Under the pieces are notes generated by a model. That model was not told the origin of the DNA. It saw nothing but the letters and a program-made list of their open reading frames with translations, and did not search any database. Positions 30,533 to 36,664 of a stretch of 64,000 nucleotides of DNA are shown here, one piece after another. Source of the stretch: an uncultured Bacteroidota bacterium (GTDB taxonomy: Bacteria > Bacteroidota > Bacteroidia > AKYH767-A > 2013-40CM-41-45); the NCBI GenBank assembly GCA_937871435.1, contig CALMQM010000058.1, forward strand, positions 19,041-83,040. The letters run 5' to 3'. Every line of letters begins with the position of its first letter. Positions within the stretch are counted from its first letter, which is position 1. The position numbers and the translations under genes are program-made.

Positions 30533-30676
30533 TCAGGAGATACCGGTGCTTGATTGCAATTTAGATTTGTTGATTTTACCTGCGATGTTTCGTCCGCCGG
30601 TGATTGCTTTTGCTTCAGCTTTGCTGAGTTTTTTTGCAGTGTGCTTTTTGTCTGCTTTTGTTTGTGTAGTTTTCAT
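30533..30676 (-). CDS. Double-glycine leader peptide C (47 aa), first gene of the unit
   Basis: A 47-residue peptide; leader end KKLSKAEAKAITGG, core RNIAGKINKSKLQSSTGIS. It is the promoter-proximal gene of the C-B-A unit. Its ATG lies 22 bases after the conserved leader element at 30699-30752. An overlapping plus-strand frame (about 78 codons) across this gene is only its shadow. Codons for the SKLQSS core segment differ from those of genes A, D and E, so the peptide sequence has been kept while the DNA has drifted. Function is inferred only from the GG leader and from the conserved core. Confidence 0.87.
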   Translation of the reverse strand: MKTTQTKADKKHTAKKLSKAEAKAITGGRNIAGKINKSKLQSSTGIS

Positions 30677-30698
30677 CTCTTTTGATATTAGCTTTTAT

Positions 30699-30752
30699 GC
30701 TTACTCTGTTGATCCCTGGTTTGGAGGATGGAGGATTTTCAGCTTGTTCCTC
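30699..30752 (-). promoter_or_regulatory. Conserved structured leader element 1 (upstream of peptide C)
   Basis: On the minus strand: stem GAGGA / TCCTC (30748-30752 with 30731-30735), 12-base loop containing GCTGAAAA, then 23 bases, then AGAGTAAGC (30699-30707), ending 22 bases before the ATG. The same arrangement precedes peptides E and F. It is a candidate cis-acting RNA. Confidence 0.7.
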
Positions 30753-30787
30753 TTTTGTTTAAAAGTTCTTTTTTCAAATTGATGACT

Positions 30788-30857
30788 CTAAGATAACATC
30801 ATCATGCTTCCTTTTTCAATCTGAAATGTATAAGTGGAGGACTCTTTGGATAAGTGG
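30788..30857 (-). promoter_or_regulatory. Promoter/operator region 1 with two direct repeats
   Basis: Plus-strand repeats TATAAGTGG (30829-30837) and GATAAGTGG (30849-30857) start 20 bp apart. A 17-bp block TTGATGACTCTAAGATA (30779-30795), identical to one upstream of peptide E, offers a -7 box TATCTTAG on the minus strand; an alternative is TACATTTC (30823-30830). The repeat arrangement resembles LytTR-type activator sites. Confidence 0.55.
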
Positions 30858-30974
30858 CAGGAACCGGACCTATTGTGGCGGGTTTTTTAATACCCGGAAA
30901 ATCCAAAAACAAGGTTCAGAGGCTTTAGACCTGATTAGAAAATATTCCCGGATTTTAAAACAAAGCAGAAATAG

Positions 30975-31826
30975 TCACTTGAAATACTCATAGTCATAAC
31001 GGTGTTCTGCAGTCACCCGACCGGAAGCTGAAAACTCCCTGGCTGACATACGCAGACCTGCTGTGTTATAACTATACTCAATCCTGCTTTGAAAACCTGT
31101 TCGATTTTCATGAATTTCTGAAATTCTGTTTCCGGCATCGTCGTATTTATAGAGGATTCGGGAATTAATTTGCCGGTCGGGGTAGCGTTGTTCCGCCAAT
31201 ACCAAATGCCCTCCTGAATCATATACATAGTTCCAAACATAGTGAAACACATCACCGGGGCCGAGTTCGGTATCCGACATCAATTTAGATCCGGAATACA
31301 GGTAAACGTTCTTCGCTTTGAATCCATCCGGCCAATACCAGCTCAACACCATCAATTGGTTTTCAGAATTGTATTCTGAAACATTCCGGTATTTGTAGGT
31401 TCCATCCGGGAGATAAAAAAAGAGTTCCTTCCTCCTGCCCTTTTCATCATAGTCGATGAGTATGCGATACAACAGGCTGCTGTCCGCGTTCAAAGCAATC
31501 GTCGAATCTAAATTGCCGGCGGTATTGTAATACAGTGAAGTGAGACAATCAAGCAAACTATCCTTACTGAATTGCTTTTCCGATCTCACTTTCCCATCTG
31601 AGTAGAACTCGCGAATGAATACTGGAAATTCATTTTGTTTTATTCCTGCAAAGGTTATTGCTTTGAATTCTGTCCATTTGCAGATATGATTTTTTCGCAT
31701 CAGTTCTCTTTCTATCATTTCATCAGACAAAACCGGTGCTGAATCCATACAGGAAATCGATAGCAGGAACAGGAACAACACCTGAATCAAAGTACCGTTT
31801 CGGAGCAATGCTCTGATTTTAATCAT
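30975..31826 (-). CDS. Lipoprotein with YD-repeat-like units
   Basis: A 283-residue protein with a lipoprotein signal (hydrophobic LIQVLFLFLLSISC, Cys near residue 27). The mature part holds short units of the form Y-x-D-x-x-G-x-x (IDYDEKGRRKELFFY, YVYDSGGHLVLAEQ, YKYDDAGNRISEIHE, YSYNTAGLRMSAREF), like the YD/RHS-type beta repeats. It is probably an outer-membrane-anchored beta-rich protein facing the periplasm or the surface. It sits 298 bases downstream of the peptide C promoter region on the same strand and 24 bases downstream of the next lipoprotein gene, so those two lipoproteins are probably cotranscribed. Any link to the peptides is only positional. Confidence 0.7.
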   Translation of the reverse strand: MIKIRALLRNGTLIQVLFLFLLSISCMDSAPVLSDEMIERELMRKNHICKWTEFKAITFAGIKQNEFPVFIREFYSDGKVRSEKQFSKDSLLDCLTSLYYNTAGNLDSTIALNADSSLLYRILIDYDEKGRRKELFFYLPDGTYKYRNVSEYNSENQLMVLSWYWPDGFKAKNVYLYSGSKLMSDTELGPGDVFHYVWNYVYDSGGHLVLAEQRYPDRQINSRILYKYDDAGNRISEIHENRTGFQSRIEYSYNTAGLRMSAREFSASGRVTAEHRYDYEYFK

Positions 31827-31850
31827 AATCGAATTTCCACATTTTCGTTT

Positions 31851-32531
31851 TTACAGCGAACTCAGGTACTGATAAAATTCTTTTTGTGTCACCCATTGGT
31901 ATTCTCCCTTTACTGTAAATAAGCTTGTATCAACAGGAGAACTAAAATCTACTTTCGTCGCTTCCAGTTTCATGGCGAGATTATTCACTGTATGTGTATA
32001 TTCCAACATCAGAAATGGAATATTTTTAAAGGGAGAATTTCTATAAGAAAACTGAATAGTATCGTTAAAAAATACTTCGGTTTGCAGACCAGAGCCGACA
32101 TCCGTTACAATCGCTTTTTGACAATTCATGCCTGCAATTACTTTCTGTTCATTTGTGTTTCTGATCAGAAGGGAATCACTTTGCTCATTCTGTGTTATTT
32201 CATCGGGCGTGAGTTTACATCCGATATTTTGCCTCAAACGATCGATAAGTAATGAAACGTAATTTTTTTTCCCGGCATCCAGCAAATTCACCAATTGGAT
32301 CATTCCCATAGCCCCGGAAGCAATGAATGCAGCTTTGTCATTTTTAAAAACGAGGACAATTTCTCTGGGAAAAAAAGCTGACTTCATTCCATATTTCGCG
32401 CTGTCAGGATAGCTTACTTTGTAAACCACCATTCCTTCACCGGGTTTTGCAGCCTGTTGTTTCCGTGAATTGCAAGCTGAAATCAAAACAACGAACAGGA
32501 CGCACAGAATCGGAGAAAATACTCTTTTCAT
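31851..32531 (-). CDS. Hypothetical lipoprotein
   Basis: A 226-residue protein with a clear lipobox (FVVLISACNS, Cys at about residue 20). The mature part, GEGMVVYKVSYPDSAKYGMKS at its start, is a soluble beta-rich domain with VIAGMNCQKAIV in the middle. That pattern (resistant signal, then 'M.C.KA') recalls small Bacteroidota DUF4412/GLPGLI-type periplasmic proteins, but I cannot assign it firmly. It is followed 24 bases later by the YD-repeat lipoprotein and preceded by a terminator belonging to the gene upstream. Confidence 0.65.
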   Translation of the reverse strand: MKRVFSPILCVLFVVLISACNSRKQQAAKPGEGMVVYKVSYPDSAKYGMKSAFFPREIVLVFKNDKAAFIASGAMGMIQLVNLLDAGKKNYVSLLIDRLRQNIGCKLTPDEITQNEQSDSLLIRNTNEQKVIAGMNCQKAIVTDVGSGLQTEVFFNDTIQFSYRNSPFKNIPFLMLEYTHTVNNLAMKLEATKVDFSSPVDTSLFTVKGEYQWVTQKEFYQYLSSL

Positions 32532-32584
32532 GACGAGAAAGATACAGGATTCGGATGAAACTTATATTGAATCATGCTATAAAA

Positions 32585-32616
32585 ACAACATCCCGGTGGA
32601 AAACGTCCGGGATGTT
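32585..32616 (-). terminator. Intrinsic terminator of the 32679-33806 gene
   Basis: A perfect 11-bp stem, CAACATCCCGG (32585-32595) with CCGGGATGTTG (32606-32616), loop of 10, followed on the minus strand by TTTTTATAG. It lies 63 bases after the stop codon. Confidence 0.88.
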
Positions 32617-32678
32617 GATTATTCACACTAAGCAGGAGATGCTCCGGTACTGATTTCAGCACAGGATGAACACTGTGT

Positions 32679-33806
32679 TTAATATTCAGTATTGGTTGCT
32701 CCTTTTAATTGTACGTGGCAATTCACGGTAACATCGCCATTGCCAATGTGTGCTGAACTCACATAGTAGTCTGCGGCAGGATTGAATTTAAATTGTCCTT
32801 CAAAAATAAATGCCCAGTTGTAATTCGCGCCAGACAACCATTTTGTTTTGCCTTCATAAACGAAATACATATCAACCGGTTTTTCAATCATTGTATTGAA
32901 TGGTCCGGTGTAACCAAGAGTAGTGTCAGCAGGATAAATACCACCTGTTGGGTGTTTGTAGAAAGATTTCAGAATTCCATGGCAAAGATATCCGTCACCA
33001 TATTTCTCCACTGAAACACTGCGGAAAGTAGCGGTGTCAGTTTCTGGCAATGCTGTAAGCGCATCAACTGTATCAACACACAGGGTTTTGCGAACACAAC
33101 CGCCGGCCAATGCATCACGTACAGGTTCAAATGTATTCACAGAAGAAAGCAAAACATATCCTTCAATTTTAATCGCTGACGGATCCGCTTCGTTGAACAC
33201 AAAATCACGCACTTCAAATACATTGAATCCGCCTGGTAAAATCGCACCACCTGTATGATCCGGGAAGGCAAAATCAATTTTACTGTGGATTTCCCAGCTT
33301 ACTTTACGATATGAAGTATTGGCAGTGATCGTATCCATGGCAATTTTCAAAGTACCCACAGCAGCCTGATTCACCAATTCGATATTCTGTGTTACATCAA
33401 CTGATCCCATAGTGATAGCATAACCCGGGTTAGTTGTGAAATTCACTCCGTTCACATAGCGGTAATTGGTATTTTCAGTATTGTATTTGGCAGTGAGGAA
33501 ATAAGATCCCGGCAGCAAATAAGGAAGACTGTATGCGCCATTGGCATCCGCGAAAGTTGTTGCAACAGGATTTCCTGATACAGAAGATCCGACATACAGA
33601 TTGATAACTGCTCCTTTTGCAGGAGTAGCTGCACCGGTATAATCCGGATATGTTACATCACCTGAAATTGCTTTGCCTTTTAGAGTATCGTGTACCGTTA
33701 CCGTTACTGTTTGTGTTTCGGTGTCTTTTTTACAATACGTTAGAGAAAATACCATTGCCACCAGCACTGTCAGTGACAAGAATTTGTATGCGTTCATCGT
33801 TTTCAT
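32679..33806 (-). CDS. Lipoprotein with carboxypeptidase-regulatory-like domain
   Basis: A 375-residue protein from the ATG at 33806 (MKTMNAYKFLSLTVLVAM), chosen over an upstream Met because it begins a lipoprotein signal with the Cys in FSLTYCKKD. Residues about 50-150 form a carboxypeptidase-regulatory-like beta sandwich (KGKAISGDVTYPDYTG, GAVINLYVGSSV, ANGAYSLPYLLPGSYFLTAKY). The rest is a second beta-rich domain with no name I can give. Such proteins are usually surface or periplasmic and may bind glycans. The gene ends with its own terminator and is preceded by two small inverted repeats. Confidence 0.7.
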   Translation of the reverse strand: MKTMNAYKFLSLTVLVAMVFSLTYCKKDTETQTVTVTVHDTLKGKAISGDVTYPDYTGAATPAKGAVINLYVGSSVSGNPVATTFADANGAYSLPYLLPGSYFLTAKYNTENTNYRYVNGVNFTTNPGYAITMGSVDVTQNIELVNQAAVGTLKIAMDTITANTSYRKVSWEIHSKIDFAFPDHTGGAILPGGFNVFEVRDFVFNEADPSAIKIEGYVLLSSVNTFEPVRDALAGGCVRKTLCVDTVDALTALPETDTATFRSVSVEKYGDGYLCHGILKSFYKHPTGGIYPADTTLGYTGPFNTMIEKPVDMYFVYEGKTKWLSGANYNWAFIFEGQFKFNPAADYYVSSAHIGNGDVTVNCHVQLKGATNTEY

Positions 33807-33945
33807 AACTTTTATTTTAGGTGTTAAAAAATAGTAGTGGATAATTGCATACAAATGTTCATTATTCTGCATGCCCCCAGATATGACTCCGGTCAGTGGA
33901 ATCATTGATCTGTATCATCAGAATAATCATCTTTCCGGAAAACGT

Positions 33946-33986
33946 CTGCGATTTCGCAGCTATATTAAGTTACTGCGAAAACGCAG
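33946..33986. repeat. Pair of CTGCG/CGCAG inverted repeats
   Basis: Two 14-base hairpins with the same 5-bp stem and 4-base loops, 27 bp centre to centre, 140 bases upstream of the 33806 ATG. They could be a paired protein-binding site; nothing else points to a function. Confidence 0.5.
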
Positions 33987-34189
33987 GAAAATAAAATGAA
34001 TCACCGATAATTTGAATTCTCTCTATCTGAAAACTGAAAATGGAAAAATTATTCGGTAAAGAATTTTCATCGGTAACCTAAAAAGCCCGAAATACTTTTT
34101 TGATCAATCATAGTCGGGTAAAAAAAATTCAATGTGTTTTTCAATGCTGAGGAAGCAAAAAAGATGAATGGACATTATGTAAAAAAGAA

Positions 34190-34216
34190 AAGAGAGAAAC
34201 AATTAGTTTCTCTCTT
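34190..34216 (-). terminator. Terminator of the peptide E-D unit
   Basis: Perfect 11-bp stem AAGAGAGAAAC (34190-34200) / GTTTCTCTCTT (34206-34216), loop 5, followed on the minus strand by CTTTTCTTTTTT. It lies about 95 bases past the stop of peptide D. Confidence 0.85.
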
Positions 34217-34311
34217 AGATTCATTGAGATGAAATCTCAGTTGAACTTCAAACCAGGGATCAGGAAATATTTCCCTGCCGGCAAACAGATATAGGTACCT
34301 GTTTTTATTTC

Positions 34312-34452
34312 TTAAGAAATACCGGTGCTGGATTGCAACTTGGATTTGTTTGGTCCACCTTTGATGCTTTTACCACCAACGATAGCCTTTGCTTCATCCT
34401 TAGTCAGCTTCTTAGCAGAAACCGGACTTTTTGGGCTTTTTGAGTTTTTCAT
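34312..34452 (-). CDS. Double-glycine leader peptide D (46 aa)
   Basis: A 46-residue peptide, MKNSKSPKSPVSAKKLTKD at its start, leader end EAKAIVGG, core KSIKGGPNKSKLQSSTGIS. The core keeps the last twelve residues found in A and C, and differs mainly at positions 2-7. It is the second gene of the E-D unit. Between E and D there is a hairpin that may end part of the transcripts (34500-34521). No separate conserved leader element precedes D. Confidence 0.87.
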   Translation of the reverse strand: MKNSKSPKSPVSAKKLTKDEAKAIVGGKSIKGGPNKSKLQSSTGIS

Positions 34453-34499
34453 TGTGTAGATTTTTGTATGATTAAAAATAACAAAATAATTTAAATGAA

Positions 34500-34521
34500 A
34501 ACGGGTTCTTTAAAACCCGTT
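34500..34521 (-). terminator. Hairpin between peptide genes E and D (possible attenuator)
   Basis: AACGGGTT (34500-34507) pairs perfectly with AACCCGTT (34514-34521), loop 6; the minus-strand continuation is TTCATTTAAATT. The T-tract is weaker than in the terminator after D, so it may be partial and lower the amount of peptide D relative to E. Confidence 0.65.
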
Positions 34522-34527
34522 GAGCAA

Positions 34528-34656
34528 TTAAGAGAGACCAGTGCTGGACTGGAGTTTTGATTTGTTCACTCTTCCTTTGATGTTTTTGCCACCAACGATT
34601 GCTTTTGCTTCTGTTTTAGAAAGCTTTTTGCCTTTTGGGCTTTTTGAGGTTTTCAT
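34528..34656 (-). CDS. Double-glycine leader peptide E (42 aa)
   Basis: A 42-residue peptide with the shortest leader of the family, MKTSKSPKGKKLSKTEAKAI then VGG; core KNIKGRVNKSKLQSSTGLS, the only copy with Leu in place of Ile next to the last residue. It is the promoter-proximal gene of the E-D unit and has the conserved leader element 23 bases before its ATG. The shared KSPK start with peptide D suggests that E and D arose by duplication. Confidence 0.87.
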   Translation of the reverse strand: MKTSKSPKGKKLSKTEAKAIVGGKNIKGRVNKSKLQSSTGLS

Positions 34657-34679
34657 TGTATTATGTGTTTGTTGTTTTA

Positions 34680-34728
34680 GCTTACTCTGTTGATCCCTGG
34701 TTTGGGGAGGATTTTCAGCTTTCTCCTC
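34680..34728 (-). promoter_or_regulatory. Conserved structured leader element 2 (upstream of peptide E)
   Basis: Minus strand: GAGGA / TCCTC stem (34724-34728 with 34707-34711) with a 12-base loop holding GCTGAAAA, then 18 bases, then AGAGTAAGC (34680-34688), ending 23 bases before the ATG. The 3' part is identical to element 1 over about 25 bases. Confidence 0.7.
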
Positions 34729-34783
34729 TTTTTAAAAACTTTAATGCGGTATGAATTACTACTTGATTTTCTATTTGATGACT

Positions 34784-34853
34784 CTAAGATACTATCAGGA
34801 ACTACCGGAATACCATCTGAAATGTACAGTTGGCGGGATTTCCGGATAAGTGG
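34784..34853 (-). promoter_or_regulatory. Promoter/operator region 2 with two direct repeats
   Basis: Plus-strand repeats TACAGTTGG (34825-34833) and GATAAGTGG (34845-34853), both followed by CGGGATT, start 20 bp apart. A -7-like TATCTTAG (34784-34791, minus strand) lies in the same 17-bp block seen at locus 1. The gap between block and first repeat is 33 bp at both loci. Confidence 0.55.
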
Positions 34854-35066
34854 CGGGATTGACTTATTTTCCGGTGAGAATTGGTTTCCAATCCGGTTTA
34901 TTTCCCTCCTCTCCTTTTCCTTTCCTTTTAATACAAAGAACAATATACACTCTTACCTGAATTTCCGGTATAAGTTTCAGACAGAAACTTGTTTGAACGT
35001 ACTCCCTGCCCCGGATGAAACAGGGAGTTAAATTGTTGTCGATTCCCTTTTACAGGAAACCCTCAA

Positions 35067-35189
35067 TTACTTTTTCTTTTTGTCAACCATTCCACCGACA
35101 ACTGACTGTGCCTGCTTTTTGGAAAGCTTGGTACCGCCTGAGATAGATTTCGCATTCTTCGCGGTAACTTTTTTTGTGCCTTGTTTCAT
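35067..35189 (-). CDS. Divergent double-glycine peptide F (40 aa)
   Basis: A 40-residue peptide with two GG motifs: AKNAKSISGG (ending near residue 19) and KLSKKQAQSVVGG (ending near residue 33), followed by only seven residues, MVDKKKK. The leader type matches peptides A-E, and the gene has the same leader element before its ATG, but the 19-residue core is absent. It may be a decoy, an immunity or regulatory peptide, or a precursor whose product is the segment between the two GG sites. It lies next to, and divergent from, the cysteine-rich gene at 35513. Confidence 0.8.
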   Translation of the reverse strand: MKQGTKKVTAKNAKSISGGTKLSKKQAQSVVGGMVDKKKK

Positions 35190-35214
35190 TGTATGAAAGA
35201 TTAAAATATGTTTG

Positions 35215-35266
35215 GCTTACTCTTTCGCTTACCGGAATGGTTGCAGGGATTTTCAGCATGCTCCCT
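35215..35266 (-). promoter_or_regulatory. Conserved structured leader element 3 (upstream of peptide F)
   Basis: Minus strand: AGGGA / TCCCT stem (35262-35266 with 35245-35249), 12-base loop holding GCTGAAAA, then 21 bases, then AGAGTAAGC (35215-35223), ending 25 bases before the ATG. Compared with elements 1 and 2, two stem pairs change in a compensatory way (G:C to A:T, A:T to G:C). Confidence 0.7.
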
Positions 35267-35359
35267 TCGATTTATTTTATAACGTTTGTTGATTTCGTTT
35301 TAGGAAAGTGTATTTTCGAATTTTCCAAACATCAAAATCTGACTCTTAATTTTATTGTA

Positions 35360-35429
35360 TAAATGTACACTTCCATTTCACATACACAAACCCAAAATGA
35401 ATATTGGTGCGGATTTTCCGGATAAGTGG
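35360..35429. promoter_or_regulatory. Promoter/operator region 3, between peptide F and the cysteine-rich gene
   Basis: One clear operator copy, GATAAGTGG (35421-35429), followed by CAGG as at locus 1; the second copy is degenerate (around 35401-35409). A -7-like TACATTTA lies at 35360-35367 on the minus strand. The site lies in the divergent region, so it could also affect the gene starting at 35513. Confidence 0.45.
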
Positions 35430-35512
35430 CAGGTTTGAATGAACCCCTGGTAAAACTCAACTCCTCGTTTTTAGATTTCGCCTTCTTCTGTTTTCTATAT
35501 AAAATACCTGTG

Positions 35513-36622
35513 ATGTCATCTTCTTCTCCCGGCTTCCACGAAAGTTCTCTCCCACTTCGCTACTCTTCCTGGATCAATGAAATTATACGGGGAGATATCC
35601 CAACCGAAAAACTGGCTACCTGTCATGACTGTGCCATGTGTCGGAAAGCGGATGAACCCGAAGAATCGCAAGGTCTTTATTTTGATCCCAAAGTCCGCTG
35701 CTGCTCCTATGTTCCAGAGCTTCCAAATTTCTTATTAGGTCGAATTCTTCTTGAAAAGAACAGTAAAAGTGTGCCCGGAAGAGACCTTCTGCTAAATCGA
35801 ATCACTCAACGAATAGCACTTAGTCCCATGGGACTTGGATCAGGGAAAATGTATTCTTTGCTTTATTCCAACAGCGAGCACGCATTCGGCAGCAGTTACC
35901 ACCTGCGTTGTCCATACTATATTGCTGATGGTGATCTGTGCGGAATCTGGAAGCACAGAAACTCAGTTTGCTCCACCTGGTTTTGTAAACATGAACGCGG
36001 GGAAGAAGGATACAGATTTTGGGCAGCCGTGAAACAATTGCTCAGTACAATTGAAAACAACCTGGCTTTGGCTTGCCTAATGCATTTGCAACTTTCCAAT
36101 GACTCAGTATTCGAAATTCTTGCCCAGAAACAAGCTGAGGCGGAAGGCGGGAAAGCCAATCTACTCGCCACTTCTGAACTGGATCAAGTGGTGGATGAAA
36201 AAACGTATAGAATTCTCTGGGGAGAATGGGAGGGCAAGGAGCAAGAGTTTTTTATTCGCTGCGCTCAATTTGTTGACGCTCTCAGCTGGAAAGAGGTTTT
36301 AGGTCTCTGTGGACCGGAAGTGAGTCTGATGATTCCTCTTGTTAAAGAAGCCTATTTACGTTTACAAAAAAAACCCTTACCCGATGTTCTTCTTCCCGGT
36401 CCCATAAAGGTTTCACAGGTCAACGAAGAAAATGTATTGGTAGAAACATACAGCGAATACAACCCGCTTAGCTTACCTACTTTTATCTTCGAAATTTTAT
36501 CGGCATTTGATGGCAGCGAAACAAACGAAGTTCTTGCCAGGTTAGCACGTGAGAAAAAAGTGGAAGTGGAAGAAGATTTTATCCGCATCCTATGCGATTA
36601 CCATGTCCTTGTTCCGGCCTGA
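35513..36622 (+). CDS. Cysteine-rich protein with PqqD/RRE-like C-terminus
   Basis: A 369-residue protein; I use the ATG at 35513 (MSSSSPGFHESSLPLRYSSW) rather than a GTG 87 bases upstream, because the upstream start would lie on the operator. The N-terminal half has ten cysteines in a distinctive set: TCHDCAMC, RCC, RCPYY, LCGIW and VCSTWFC, which could hold one or two iron-sulfur clusters or zinc. It lacks the radical-SAM CxxxCxxC motif. The last 70 residues (LPTFIFEILSAFDGSETNEV, then LARLAREK and IRILCDYHVLVP) follow the pattern of a PqqD-type winged helix, the RiPP recognition element that binds leader peptides. Divergent from peptide F. A role in maturing or binding the GG peptides is my inference; function is otherwise unknown. 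Confidence 0.7.
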   Translation: MSSSSPGFHESSLPLRYSSWINEIIRGDIPTEKLATCHDCAMCRKADEPEESQGLYFDPKVRCCSYVPELPNFLLGRILLEKNSKSVPGRDLLLNRITQRIALSPMGLGSGKMYSLLYSNSEHAFGSSYHLRCPYYIADGDLCGIWKHRNSVCSTWFCKHERGEEGYRFWAAVKQLLSTIENNLALACLMHLQLSNDSVFEILAQKQAEAEGGKANLLATSELDQVVDEKTYRILWGEWEGKEQEFFIRCAQFVDALSWKEVLGLCGPEVSLMIPLVKEAYLRLQKKPLPDVLLPGPIKVSQVNEENVLVETYSEYNPLSLPTFIFEILSAFDGSETNEVLARLAREKKVEVEEDFIRILCDYHVLVPA

Positions 36623-36664
36623 AAAGAAGGATGAAGTATAGCCCCGGAAAAACTCCAGATCAGA

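Larger units (their letters stand above)
33807..34311. other. Intergenic stretch with tandem small hairpins
   Basis: About 505 bases between the 33806 gene and peptide D. It contains two short inverted repeats, CTGCG-attt-CGCAG (33946-33959) and CTGCG-aaaa-CGCAG (33973-33986), centred 27 bp apart, and the terminator of the peptide E-D unit (34190-34216). No gene is supported. Confidence 0.55.
34657..35066. other. Intergenic stretch with leader, promoter and operator of the E-D unit
   Basis: About 410 bases. The half near gene E holds the leader element (34680-34728) and promoter/operator (34784-34853). The half near gene F holds an inverted repeat ACTCCCTG/CAGGGAGT (35003-35010/35023-35030) that may end the F transcript. 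Long frames on either strand here have no support. Confidence 0.6.

Noticed and set aside
30546..30782. Plus-strand 78-codon frame covering peptide C and its leader
   Set aside because: Antisense of peptide C and of a structured leader; its membrane-like sequence comes from T-rich antisense codons.
34677..35031. Frames of 88 and 113 codons (both strands) across leader and operator 2
   Set aside because: They overlap conserved noncoding elements and show no protein similarity to the matching region at locus 1.
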